From Opitutia bacterium (lineage in GTDB: Bacteria > Verrucomicrobiota > Verrucomicrobiia > Opitutales > UBA953): DNA of 64,000 nt. The stretch lies in assembly GCA_947453335.1 (NCBI GenBank), contig CANGFP010000003.1:96704-160703 (forward strand). The letters are read 5' to 3'. How positions within the stretch are numbered: the stretch's first letter is position 1; each line of letters starts with the position of its first letter. Positions 16,537 to 26,043 of the stretch are shown here, in pieces. A program made the position numbers and the translations under genes. The notes beneath the pieces are model-generated. The model did not search any database and was not told the origin of the DNA. It saw only the letters and a list, made by a program, of their open reading frames with translations.

Positions 16537-19500
16537 ATGGCCAAGTCAGCACCTTCGTCGTCACCGATCTTCCTTCCTTGGGAGCAGCCGCTTGCCGAGG
16601 GCATCGCCGAGCTGCTGCTGCGTGACGCAACGGCAGGTGCCGCCTTGGACCTTTCGGACCACTTGGTGATCGTGCCCTCTCAGTTTGCTTCGCGACTGCT
16701 GACCGAAAAGCTGGCCGAGACCGCCGGCGCCCGCGGGGTCTTCCTGCCGCGCATCACCACGCCCAGCAGGTTCCTGAACTGGGGGGACGAACAGCATTCG
16801 GTCGCATCCGAAGAGCACGCCCTGCTTACCTGGGTCAAAATCCTGACTTCCATCGATCGTTCGGAATTCCCCGCCCTTTTCGCCGGGGGCCAAACCGGGC
16901 CTTTCCGATACGAGGCTGCCTTGGAATTCGCCCGTGAGCTCATCCAGCTGCGCGACGAACTCGCCGGCTCTCAGGAGGGACTGAACTTCGCCCAGATGGC
17001 CCAGAAAGCCGTCGGGCTGAACGCCGAGCCCGATCGCTGGAGCGACCTTTCGAAGCTGGAGGACCTCTACGCCGACGAACTCAAGTCAGCCGGAAAGACC
17101 GACCATAATACGCTGCGCAAGGAACTCGCCTTGGGGGATGGTCATCCCGAGGGAATCAGGGTGATTTGGCTGGCCGGCGTGCTTGCCGCCCAACCTCTGC
17201 TCCTCAAGGCCCTCGAGGGAATCCGCCAAAGGAAACAGGCTTCGGTGAAAGTCGTGGTCGGCGGCGGATCCGCGGACCTGTTCGACGAATGGGGACAGCC
17301 CCTACCCGAGACCTGGAAGAACCGCCGCGTCCCATGGGAGGGATTCTCCGAATGCGTCCATGTCGTCCCCAAACTGGCCGACGCACATGCCAAGCTCGTC
17401 TCCATCCTCCGCCGGGGCTCACCAAACGCCACCCCGCTCACGCCCGGAACCTTGGCGATCGTCCCCTGCGATCGTGAGAACGAACCGAAGGAGCTCGAAT
17501 ACACGGTCCGCCGAGCGACCGGCGGGCCCACTGGCGCCACGGCAAACGCCCTGGGCGAACCACACAAGAACCACGAGACCCACTATGCGCTGCGCCTCTG
17601 GCTGGACTTCCTCCCCGACCCTTCCTTCCGCTCGCTCCGGAAAGTCGCGCTGCACCCGACGCTGGCCCGAGCGCTTTGCGTCAGCAAAAGCGATTTCCAG
17701 ACCTGCAACCTAGCCTTGGATGACTTGAGCGCCCTGCACCCGCCGAGCGACCTCCACGCCGCGGCGGCCTTCTGCGAACTGCAGATCAAGAACTTCAGGG
17801 AAGAAGCCGCCAAGGGCTCCCATGAATCGCAGCACCGGAACGCCGATGATGAGCCGAGCGAGGCCCGGACCGAAGACGGAGAAGCCCCGACGCAAACCGC
17901 GAAAGACCCTGCCTGGAAACTAGCCATTGCCCGAGAAATCCTAGGCACAGCCCTCGAGCTTCACCGCAAGCATGTCCAGATGCGCTGGGATGACCTGGCC
18001 AAAAAGATGGCGGACCTCTGCAGCGACGACGTGCCAGACGATGCCTTCGGAGCCGCCGTCGTGGAGAACTTCATCGACATCGTCGAGCGCCTGGAGGCGA
18101 GCGCGGGCGAGACCACCGCCGAAGACGAAGCCAGGCTGCTGCGGTTGGCGGTCGAGACCTCCGGAGAGACCCGCTTCCGTGGAGACATCAATCCCGAAGC
18201 CGTGAACCTGCCAGGCTGGCAGGACGCCCCCTGGGAACCCGCCCCTCATCTCATCGTGTTCGGGATGAACGACAACTTCGTCCCGGGCGGCAAATCTGCC
18301 CACCCCTACCTCCCGGCCAGCCTGCGGCGCGCCCTCGGGCTCCAATCTCCCGAACAGACCTTCGCCAACGCGGCGTTCGTGTTCGAACAACTTCGACGTC
18401 GACGCAGCAACCCGGAGACCGGGCGACTGGACGTCATCGTGCCGCAATTCAGCGACGAAGGGGAAGGCCTCAAACCCTCCCGGCTCCTCTTCCTCGCCCC
18501 CATCGACCCCGCAGCAGGCTCGCTTGACGCCTTGCTTGGTCCGAAAGGACGAATCAACAAACTCTTCCGCGAACTCCCTCAGGAGCGCTCCCTGCCCTAC
18601 TGGGAAATCCCATTGGGCTGCCGCTTCGATCCCACCGCCCCCTTGGAGCGGGCCGGAAAAGTCCACGCACGGGCGGCTGCGACCGACCTACGCATGTTCC
18701 TGAACAATGCTCAGGAATATTGGGTCAAAAAAGCCTTGGGCACGCGCGAGAACGACCACGACGCGCTCGAGCTCTCGGCCGCCGAATTCGGCGTCCTCAT
18801 CCACTCAGCCATGGAGGAGTTCAAGACGGACAAAGGCCAGGACGCCAATCTGCAGGCGAGCCGTATCTCCACAGAACTAACCAAACACCTTGAGGCCATC
18901 GTCGCCAAGCGACTGGGGAACGCCCCGTCGCCGGCCCTGCAAAACCAGGCGGCCGCGGCGGCCAAACGCATGGCCTGGCTGGCGGACGTCGAAGCGCAGA
19001 TCTCCCAGGAATGGGAAACCGTCGCCGTCGAAGCCGCCTTGCCGGAACTGGATATCGGCGGATTCACCCTGCACGGCCGATTCGACCGCCTCGACCGACA
19101 CCGGACCGAACGCCACCGCTGGCGCGTCTACGACTACAAGACGACGAACAATCCCAAGACGCCCAAGGAAGCGCATGTCGCCAAATTCGCGGCAGGCAAC
19201 AAAGCCGACGCTGCTTTCGTCCTCGAAACCGACGGTACGAAGTACCGCTGGAAGGACGTCCAACTGGTCGTCTACGACTGGTGCCTCCAAGCAGGGATCA
19301 TCGCCGATCCGATCCTCAAGAAGGCGATCATGGAACTACGCACCGCGGGGTCGATTGTCGAAGTGGCCTACATCAACATCTCGAACAACCCGCTCGAGAC
19401 CCGGCTGGAAACTTGGGATGACTTCCACCTCTTCCGGGAGGCTGGGCGTGACGCCATCAAGGCAGCCGCCGCGAAACTACTGTCCGGCGACCACAAGGTC

Positions 19501-19614
19501 TTCACTGAAGCCGTCATCACGGGTGATGGCTCGAAATACCCCATGCTGCCGGGACTAAAGGAGCGCAAACCCACCGACTACATGATCGGAGAAAACTTCG
19601 GCAAGGGCCGCTAA
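16537..19614 (+). CDS. addB: AddB-like helicase-nuclease subunit
   Basis: A 1025-residue protein of the AddB type. The N-terminal part (LPWEQPLAEGIAELL, then LVIVPSQFASRLL) is an inactivated helicase-like fold typical of alphaproteobacterial-style AddB. The C-terminal PD-(D/E)XK nuclease carries LHGRFDRLDR near residue 847 and VYDYKT near residue 864. The four cysteines of the Fe-S cluster seen in Bacillus AddB are not evident around the nuclease. With AddA it would process DNA double-strand ends for recombination and degrade linear foreign DNA. AddA follows after ten bases, so the two form an operon. Confidence 0.88.
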   Translation: MAKSAPSSSPIFLPWEQPLAEGIAELLLRDATAGAALDLSDHLVIVPSQFASRLLTEKLAETAGARGVFLPRITTPSRFLNWGDEQHSVASEEHALLTWVKILTSIDRSEFPALFAGGQTGPFRYEAALEFARELIQLRDELAGSQEGLNFAQMAQKAVGLNAEPDRWSDLSKLEDLYADELKSAGKTDHNTLRKELALGDGHPEGIRVIWLAGVLAAQPLLLKALEGIRQRKQASVKVVVGGGSADLFDEWGQPLPETWKNRRVPWEGFSECVHVVPKLADAHAKLVSILRRGSPNATPLTPGTLAIVPCDRENEPKELEYTVRRATGGPTGATANALGEPHKNHETHYALRLWLDFLPDPSFRSLRKVALHPTLARALCVSKSDFQTCNLALDDLSALHPPSDLHAAAAFCELQIKNFREEAAKGSHESQHRNADDEPSEARTEDGEAPTQTAKDPAWKLAIAREILGTALELHRKHVQMRWDDLAKKMADLCSDDVPDDAFGAAVVENFIDIVERLEASAGETTAEDEARLLRLAVETSGETRFRGDINPEAVNLPGWQDAPWEPAPHLIVFGMNDNFVPGGKSAHPYLPASLRRALGLQSPEQTFANAAFVFEQLRRRRSNPETGRLDVIVPQFSDEGEGLKPSRLLFLAPIDPAAGSLDALLGPKGRINKLFRELPQERSLPYWEIPLGCRFDPTAPLERAGKVHARAAATDLRMFLNNAQEYWVKKALGTRENDHDALELSAAEFGVLIHSAMEEFKTDKGQDANLQASRISTELTKHLEAIVAKRLGNAPSPALQNQAAAAAKRMAWLADVEAQISQEWETVAVEAALPELDIGGFTLHGRFDRLDRHRTERHRWRVYDYKTTNNPKTPKEAHVAKFAAGNKADAAFVLETDGTKYRWKDVQLVVYDWCLQAGIIADPILKKAIMELRTAGSIVEVAYINISNNPLETRLETWDDFHLFREAGRDAIKAAAAKLLSGDHKVFTEAVITGDGSKYPMLPGLKERKPTDYMIGENFGKGR

Positions 19615-19624
19615 GCGAACGCAC

Positions 19625-22600
19625 ATGATTCCATCCAACCAAACCCCCAGCCAGCTCATCAAGGCCTCCGCTGGCACCGGCAAGACGCATCGCCTGTCGC
19701 TCCGCATCCTGAGGCTGCTGGCCCTAGGAGCAGAGCCCCACGAGATCGTGGCGCTCACCTTCACCAGGACTGCCGCCGCCGAATTCGTCCGTCGCGCCAT
19801 CAAATTGATCAAGGAAGCGGCCGAAGACCCCAAGAAACACTTGGAAATCTGCGCGGCGGAACGAGGCGCGGACCTCGACCCCAGCACCTACACCCAAGGC
19901 TTCTTCAAGGAACTGCTGGTGAAGACGCTGCTCCAGTACGACCAGATGCTGCTCGGCACGCTCGATAGCTACTTCGCGCGCCTGGTGAACAACTTCCCCC
20001 TGGAGGTCGGACTGGAACCTGGCAAAGCCTCAACCGTACCGGAACACGAGGAAGACGAGCATCGCCTGCAGGTCATCGCCCAGATCATGGCCGAGGCCGA
20101 AAGCGACCCCGAGCTCAACAAGCGCCTACTCGCAAGCATCCAGGAATACCGGGACGACGAGGTCTCCTCTTCGCCCTTGGCCATCTTCGACAAGGTGGTC
20201 AAAACCTACCTGCGATTCTACACGCTCTGCCCGGATGCCACCCGCTGGGGCGAACCCTCGGCTATCTGGGGAGATAACATCCCGGCTTGGATGAACGAAG
20301 CCTACTGCGACCAGCACTTGGCGGCCGCTTGGTCGCCCGTGGAGGACTGGGCGAAGAAAACGTTCAGCAAGCAGCCGGCGGGGCTACGGGACCTAGGTGT
20401 CGCCCTGTCCCAGAAGCCCAAGCCGGACTACGAGGCCGGCCTGCGCGCACTCTACGACTTCTTCGAGGGCTACCTGACGACCGGCGAGAAAAGCATCAAA
20501 TTCGGGAGGGAAACCCATGATCTATCCGAGGTAGCCGAGCACGTGACGACCCTGCACAAATGCCTGGGCGGTCAGCACATCTTGGCCAAGATGCGGTCCA
20601 CCAAAGGCCTCTTCAACCTGCTGGAAATCTACCGACACCGCTACGACGCCATCGCCATCCGGACCGGCAGGCTGACCTTCTCCGACTACGTCAACCTCCT
20701 GCAGACGAACTTCATGCCCGGAGAAAGGAAGGAAGAGGTCGACGCCTGGATCGACCAGATCCATTTCCGCTTGGACTGCCAGATCCAGCATTGGATGCTG
20801 GACGAGTTCCAGGACACCAGCACGACGCAGTATGCGGTGCTGAGCCGCAACATCCTCGAGATCCTCGGCCAGAAATTCAGCGGACGCAGCGTCTTCGTCG
20901 TCGGCGATCTCAAGCAGTCCCTCTACGAATGGCGCGAAGGCAATCGCCGGCTCCTGACCCAGGTCGAGGACTCCTTCAAGACCCAGAACGCGGCGGAGCC
21001 GGGCACGGCCCTGACGGACGAACTCACCAAGACCTGGCGATGCGCGCCGGCGGTGCTGGCGATGGTCAACGCGGAGCTCGGAGGGCTCACGTCCGCCCAC
21101 GTCGGGGAGACCTTCCCCGCCGAAGCCCTCTCCGACTGGTCGGAGGTCTTCAAGACGCAGGAGGCGATGGACACCAAGAAAAAGGGCGAAGCCCTGTGGG
21201 TGAAGATCACCACCGGGGAGCAAAGCTCCTCGAAGGACGTCGGAATCAAGGCCCAGGCTAAATGGATCGCCCATCACCTGCGCTCGACGCCCGGCTTGCT
21301 GCACGAAGGCAAACTGAACCTCGGCCTGTCCTGCGCCATCCTCGTCAGCAAGAACGAAGACGCGCGCCTATTCGCCGAAGAACTGCGCAATCTGGGAATC
21401 CGAGCGACCGACGAAGCGAAGTCTTTGGTCAGCCAAGACAACCCGGTGACCCTGGCATTGATCGCGGTCCTGCAGCGGACCATCCACCCCGACAACCAAA
21501 AGGCCAAGACCCTCGCCGAGATGTGCCCGCCCGTGCGCACCGCGCTGGAAAGCTTCGGCGATTCCCGCGACCTCAAGTCCGCCTGGAAAATGGCTTGCGC
21601 GCATGTCGCCACGACCTTCGCCGCAAAAGGTGCCCGGGCAGTCATGGACGACCTCATCCAACGCACGAAGCTGGACGAAGCGCACCTGAGCGGGAACAAC
21701 GGCGAAGCCTTCGTCGCCCAGCGCCTTGGGCAGCTCCGGCAGATGGCGTCGGACTTCGACAAGCTCGGCCAACGCGATTTGGCGGGCTTCGAGGCCTTCG
21801 CCTCCAAGGCCACACGACGCGACGCCCCCTCCCCTGACTCCGTGCAAGCGATCACGATCCACAAGTCCAAGGGCCTGGAATACGATGCTGTCTACATCCC
21901 ATTGCTGGAGGAATCGAACACGATGGGGGAGATCAAGCACGACGCGATCGTCTACGCCCCCTTAGGCCGAAACGCCACCTCCCTTGCCGACCGGTTCAAC
22001 CCGGCATGGATGCTGAAGAACGTCCATAAGTCGGTCAATGCCCTGGCTCCCGCGATCACCGCCGGTGTCGAGAACATGCGGGCAGAAGCCGCCTATGGCT
22101 CCCTCTGCAGGCTTTATGTCGGCATGACCCGCGCCAAGCATCGGCTGGTGCTTATGCACGAAGTCGAACAACGACTGACCAAGGCAACGAAGATGAAGCC
22201 AGCCGAGGTCGCCCCGAACCCCCGCGACGAGAAGTCCGGGAATTTCGACTTCCTGGACCTCACCACCCGGAAACTGATCGGCAAGTCTTCCCTAGGCACG
22301 AGGGTGGATGAAGACGTCGGCATCAAGGACGAGGTTTCGGCCCATTGCCTCTGGAAAGCCAGCGGTTCTTCCGCCGACTGGGTGGAGGACCGACTAAAGG
22401 ATGAACTCTCCAAAGCCGCGATCGTGGACGACGCCCAGGTCAGCACCCGCGACTTCAGCGAGCAGGCGGTCCGGAGACAGATCCGCATCAAGCCATCCAA
22501 GGGCAAGCAGAAGACCCATAAGGCTTCCCGTAGCGGCCAGCAGGCCGGCAAGGCGTTCGGCACGCTGGTGCATGGGCTTTTCGAGGGCCTCAAGTGGGAT

Positions 22601-23023
22601 GTCGACGATTTCCTCCGGCAAACCCGCCAAGCCTTGCCAAAGGATGACGCCACACTGGCCAAGGCCTTTGCGCGGGTAGAGAACTGCCTCTCCTCCCCTG
22701 ACATCAAGGGGCTGCTTGTGCGCAACCAAGGGGGTGAGCTCTGGACCGAGAAGCACGCCGTCCTCCAAGACAAGCCGAGCGAATACGTCTCCGCCGTCTT
22801 CGATCGCGTCCAGGTTTCCCCCGGAAGGTCGGCGATCATCGTGGACTACAAGACCAACGCCTGTAGCCGAGCGGAACTGGTCGAAACTTACCAAGAGCAG
22901 ATGGACCTGTACCGGAAGTCGGTGGCATCGATGTGCGGCCTCCCCGAATCGTCCGTCGAGACCTGGCTCATCCACGTCCGGCTAGACGGCAGCGAAGCCA
23001 TCAAAGTTGCCCCGAAGCCATGA
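19625..23023 (+). CDS. addA: AddA-like UvrD/RecB helicase-nuclease subunit
   Basis: An 1132-residue superfamily 1A helicase with a C-terminal nuclease. Walker A ASAGTGKT is at residues 14-21, LTFTRTAAAEF follows as motif Ia, MLDEFQDTSTTQ is motif II near 392, DLKQSLYEWR is motif III near 433, TIHKSKGLEYDAVY lies near 744 and YVGMTRAKHRL is motif VI near 837. The RecB-type nuclease motif IIVDYKTN is near residue 1073, with QMDLYRKSV after it. All active-site motifs are intact. The stop overlaps the start of the next gene by four bases, so that gene belongs to the same operon. Confidence 0.92.
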   Translation: MIPSNQTPSQLIKASAGTGKTHRLSLRILRLLALGAEPHEIVALTFTRTAAAEFVRRAIKLIKEAAEDPKKHLEICAAERGADLDPSTYTQGFFKELLVKTLLQYDQMLLGTLDSYFARLVNNFPLEVGLEPGKASTVPEHEEDEHRLQVIAQIMAEAESDPELNKRLLASIQEYRDDEVSSSPLAIFDKVVKTYLRFYTLCPDATRWGEPSAIWGDNIPAWMNEAYCDQHLAAAWSPVEDWAKKTFSKQPAGLRDLGVALSQKPKPDYEAGLRALYDFFEGYLTTGEKSIKFGRETHDLSEVAEHVTTLHKCLGGQHILAKMRSTKGLFNLLEIYRHRYDAIAIRTGRLTFSDYVNLLQTNFMPGERKEEVDAWIDQIHFRLDCQIQHWMLDEFQDTSTTQYAVLSRNILEILGQKFSGRSVFVVGDLKQSLYEWREGNRRLLTQVEDSFKTQNAAEPGTALTDELTKTWRCAPAVLAMVNAELGGLTSAHVGETFPAEALSDWSEVFKTQEAMDTKKKGEALWVKITTGEQSSSKDVGIKAQAKWIAHHLRSTPGLLHEGKLNLGLSCAILVSKNEDARLFAEELRNLGIRATDEAKSLVSQDNPVTLALIAVLQRTIHPDNQKAKTLAEMCPPVRTALESFGDSRDLKSAWKMACAHVATTFAAKGARAVMDDLIQRTKLDEAHLSGNNGEAFVAQRLGQLRQMASDFDKLGQRDLAGFEAFASKATRRDAPSPDSVQAITIHKSKGLEYDAVYIPLLEESNTMGEIKHDAIVYAPLGRNATSLADRFNPAWMLKNVHKSVNALAPAITAGVENMRAEAAYGSLCRLYVGMTRAKHRLVLMHEVEQRLTKATKMKPAEVAPNPRDEKSGNFDFLDLTTRKLIGKSSLGTRVDEDVGIKDEVSAHCLWKASGSSADWVEDRLKDELSKAAIVDDAQVSTRDFSEQAVRRQIRIKPSKGKQKTHKASRSGQQAGKAFGTLVHGLFEGLKWDVDDFLRQTRQALPKDDATLAKAFARVENCLSSPDIKGLLVRNQGGELWTEKHAVLQDKPSEYVSAVFDRVQVSPGRSAIIVDYKTNACSRAELVETYQEQMDLYRKSVASMCGLPESSVETWLIHVRLDGSEAIKVAPKP

Positions 23024-23442
23024 GCAAACACGAGACCCCCATGACCAGGTGGTACTGGGAAAAGGCCAACCGGGGCCGGGGTCTGCTGATCGAGGAGTTC
23101 GGGGCGATTAAGCGCAACGAGAAGCGCGGCCACAATAAGCGACATATGGACGGGGTCATCGTGCTGGGTCTGAAGTCCGGCCGCCGCGGACCGTCGGAAG
23201 GCGACCGGAAACTGGTCCAAGGCAAGAAGGTCATCGTGATCCAATCCAAGGCCAGGCGGCTAGGCATGAGCCTCATCGGCCAGGTCGTGGTCTCCCGCGA
23301 ACTCTTGCGCAACCTGAAGGCAAAAGAGGTCAGGTCAGTCGGAGTCTGCACCGAAGACGACAAGATCCTCCGGCGCATCCTACGACGGTTCGAGGGCTGC
23401 AGCTCCGTCGTGTACAAGCCCGGGAAGAAGAAGCGAAGCTAG
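23020..23442 (+). CDS. small PD-(D/E)XK-like protein coupled to addA
   Basis: A 140-residue basic protein starting MSKHETPM within an ATGA overlap with addA. The pattern IEEF (Glu25/26), HMDGVIVLG (Asp44), VIVIQSKA (Gln75-x-Lys77) and LIGQVVVSRELL (Gln88) has the spacing of a restriction-endonuclease-like core with Gln in place of the usual Glu. The C-terminus is very basic (KPGKKKRS). It is not a known AddAB subunit. Its coupling suggests it acts with the complex, perhaps as an accessory nuclease or DNA-binding factor. The fold assignment is by pattern and is unproven. Confidence 0.5.
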   Translation: MSKHETPMTRWYWEKANRGRGLLIEEFGAIKRNEKRGHNKRHMDGVIVLGLKSGRRGPSEGDRKLVQGKKVIVIQSKARRLGMSLIGQVVVSRELLRNLKAKEVRSVGVCTEDDKILRRILRRFEGCSSVVYKPGKKKRS

Positions 23443-23465
23443 GCAGGTACGCTGGCCATCGCTTT

Positions 23466-24182
23466 TCAGTACCGGGTAAAGGTGTGCCCGCATTTCTTGC
23501 AGAACCACTGCTTGCTCCACTCGTCCATGGCTTGGGCATGTTCCTTTCCGTCGGCCATGGCACTCCAAACCCAGCCGCAAACACCCAAAACCAAGGCGAC
23601 CATGACGAGGACAAGCCCCATCCACTTCTGGCCTTGTTCTTCGGCCCTCCATCCGTTCGCGTTATATTTAAGATACCAATAAACCCCTCCGAGCAGACCG
23701 CCGAAGAACAGCAGAACAAAAAACGCGTTGGCGCCTCTTTTCTGAGGTGGAGCCAAAGCAGAAGCCAGCAGCGAAGAGCTACGGCCAGTCCTGTAGAAGA
23801 AACGTCCTCGAGAAGATACGCCGACCGACTCGGACGTGCGAGTGCCAGCCGCAAAAGCCATACCGCTGGCCTGTACGCTCTTCGAGCCACAAGATGGGCA
23901 CTGAGGCTCACGAGAGGATGAATCAGCTCGGCCCTTCAAGGCAGCCAGTTGAGCCCGCTCAGCGTCCGCGGCGTAGTCAGGCTCCACATGGCCATCGGTG
24001 GAAGAGGGCTTCTTGTGGACACGGCGATGTTTCGAAAACTCCCGAAGAGGCATCCAACCGTCCATCCCCTTCCGCCAAAAGTGGTCACCGCCGGTGAGCC
24101 GCCCCTCCGCCAAGGCATTCACGATTTCTTCGGTCGAAAAGTCGCCGATCACCTTCCCATCCTGGGAAACGCTGTATTTCAT
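23466..24182 (-). CDS. GYF_2 domain and zinc-ribbon membrane protein
   Basis: A 238-residue protein. Residues 1-50 are a clear GYF_2/DUF4339 domain (MKYSVSQDGKVIGDFSTEEI, then GMDGWMPL). A CPSCG knuckle near residue 95 and a CKKCG at the C-terminus could form a split zinc ribbon. Two hydrophobic segments (FFVLLFFGGLLGGVYWYL and MGLVLVMVALVLGVCGWVW) are membrane passes. An upstream in-frame start at 24203 is less likely. The role is unknown; GYF_2 domains bind peptides. It is convergent with the AddAB unit. Confidence 0.7.
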   Translation of the reverse strand: MKYSVSQDGKVIGDFSTEEIVNALAEGRLTGGDHFWRKGMDGWMPLREFSKHRRVHKKPSSTDGHVEPDYAADAERAQLAALKGRADSSSREPQCPSCGSKSVQASGMAFAAGTRTSESVGVSSRGRFFYRTGRSSSLLASALAPPQKRGANAFFVLLFFGGLLGGVYWYLKYNANGWRAEEQGQKWMGLVLVMVALVLGVCGWVWSAMADGKEHAQAMDEWSKQWFCKKCGHTFTRY

Positions 24183-24377
24183 TTCATCGACCCTTAGATG
24201 CATCGCATCTGTTTTAAAGTTTTAATTAGACCCAAAACGAAGGGAAGCCACCACCCCGTGGGTGATCGTGGGCAGTTTGGATTCATTCGCCATGCAGGAT
24301 AAACAGACGAGTCCTGCGCCTGCGTCATAGTCGCCGCTTGAGATTGCGTGGTTGGCTAATTCGGGCAGGATAGACTC

Positions 24378-24860
24378 ATGAGCAAAACCAAGACCTTGAA
24401 AGGCGAGCAGATGTACAAGGTGGCCTATGAACTGGCGGAGGCGGCGCACCGGGGTGATTTCCGGAAGGACGGCAAGACGCCCTATTTCGAGCATGTGAAG
24501 GAGGTGGCCTCGCGTGTCAGCGGCTGGGACCTCAAGACGGTGGCCATCCTCCACGATACGATCGAAGACACGATCATCACGGCCGATGACTTGCTGAGCG
24601 TGGGGTTCCCGAAGCGCATCGTGGATGCGGTCAAAGCGCTGACGAAGCCCGAAGACTGCAAGGACTACCTGGAGGAGGTCCGCCGCAAGGTTCTGCCCAA
24701 CAAGCTAGCGACGGCGGTCAAGATCTCGGACAACTACGCGAACATGCGCGACCGCGTGAGCGAGTGGCCGAAAAGCGCCAAGGCCCGACGCAAACTCTAC
24801 GAGTACGCCAGCTCGATCGCTTTGCTGACGGAACCGAAGGGCAAGAAGAGGGCCAAATGA
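24378..24860 (+). CDS. HD-domain hydrolase, RelA/SpoT-like small hydrolase
   Basis: A 160-residue single-domain protein. His39, the HD pair His59-Asp60 in ILHDTIEDT, and Asp near 118 in KISDNYANMRD match the metal-binding H...HD...D pattern of the RelA/SpoT hydrolase domain and its stand-alone Mesh1-like relatives. No synthetase, TGS or ACT domain is present. It probably hydrolyses a guanosine or nucleotide polyphosphate. The usual KxADRxxN motif is altered to KISDNYAN, so substrate preference may differ. The stop overlaps the next start (ATGA). Confidence 0.7.
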   Translation: MSKTKTLKGEQMYKVAYELAEAAHRGDFRKDGKTPYFEHVKEVASRVSGWDLKTVAILHDTIEDTIITADDLLSVGFPKRIVDAVKALTKPEDCKDYLEEVRRKVLPNKLATAVKISDNYANMRDRVSEWPKSAKARRKLYEYASSIALLTEPKGKKRAK

Positions 24861-25105
24861 GCGGCAAAACCAGCGTCAAATATTACGTCAGCTGGGAAGA
24901 TTGGGCGGAGACGATCCCTCTTACGCTCTTCCGCACGATCGCGGATGCGCAAGGCTACCCGGAGGATGAGCAGTTCTGGAATAAGAAGGATCTAGCCTGG
25001 CAGCGCACCACCCGCGTGACAGAAAGCATGTTCCGAGGCGGCGACGTCACGCCAGTCACCCTTGAATTCGCCCAGCAGCATTTTCCGGCGGTTTTTAAGG
25101 GATGA
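24857..25105 (+). CDS. hypothetical protein coupled to HD hydrolase
   Basis: An 82-residue soluble protein starting MSGKTSVKYYVSWEDWAE, overlapping the HD gene by four bases. It has an aromatic-rich N-terminal half and a VTPVTLEFAQQHFPAVF tail. No domain is recognised. The overlap suggests that it works with, or regulates, the HD hydrolase; this is inference. Confidence 0.5.
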   Translation: MSGKTSVKYYVSWEDWAETIPLTLFRTIADAQGYPEDEQFWNKKDLAWQRTTRVTESMFRGGDVTPVTLEFAQQHFPAVFKG

Positions 25106-26043
25106 GGGGTGAGGCCCGATGAGGGTTGAGGGGTGCGGGTTGCGGGTTGGGGAAGTCGAAGATTACTGAGTACAGATTACTGATTACGGAGGGAGGGGCT
25201 GAGCCGAGGGTGTAACTCCCAACCGCGAACCCCTAACCGCTAACCGCTACATTAGGTGACAAGGGGTTCTGTAACCGGAAAAACGGTCTATTCAGGGCAA
25301 ACGAGACAGCGGAGCTTTTCGAGGCTCTGGATCATCTCGCCGAACCGGTTCGGTGGCTGAAATAGGGAGGGGCCGCGTTGCCGCGGCCCCTAGGGAGTGC
25401 TACCCACGCGACTGGCGCGCTCTCGGACTCAGAATGTCAGGCTACGGACCCCAAAGCGGAGCGCAAACGCTTTAATACCCCAGGAATGGGCTGAGTCCGA
25501 CGAGGGTTGCGGGTTGAGGGGTGCGGGTCGGGGAAGTCCAAGATTACAGAGTACGGATTACTGATTACGGAGTACGGAGTACGCACAGAGTGCTGAGTCG
25601 AGTGCAGCGTCGAGTGCTGGATCGATGGCTGAGTCGAGGGATGAGTCGGCGAAGAGATTACCGAGTGCAGATTACTGATTACGGAGGGAGGGCGGAGTCC
25701 GACGTGGGTTGCGGGTTGAGGGGTGCGGGTCGTGGAAGTCCAGGATTACGGCGGGGTCTGAACGAGGATGCATTTCGTTCTGTAATCGGAAATCAGGACT
25801 CTGGACTCATTTCGCAACCCCCTACCCTCAACCCGCAACCCGCGCCGCGAGGCGCTGTCCCTACCCGCGGGCGGGGCCCGCGAGGGTTGCGAGAGGATGA
25901 CCATAGGTAGTTCTGCCTTGGTTTACGGTTTGCCTTCATGTGTCTGGAGGACGCATTCTTGCTCTGCAATGGGGTCAGGGATGAACGGTTGCCTCACCAT
26001 GGGTAGCCTTCCGGCGACGGATAGTCCTGGCCTCGCCCCTCTT
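25106..26043. repeat. repeat-filled spacer (GGGTTG, GATTAC and GAGTCGA modules)
   Basis: No gene is visible in 938 bp. At least three tracts of GGGTTGCGGGTTGAGGGG type (about 25116-25155, 25503-25535 and 25705-25735) and three GATTACTGATTACGG tracts (about 25165-25187, 25553-25590 and 25658-25690) are seen. A run of degenerate GAGTCGAG units lies at about 25588-25650. At 25783-25815 CTGTAATCGGAAATCAGGAC is partly complementary to the GATTAC module. The same modules recur in later spacers. Confidence 0.6.
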
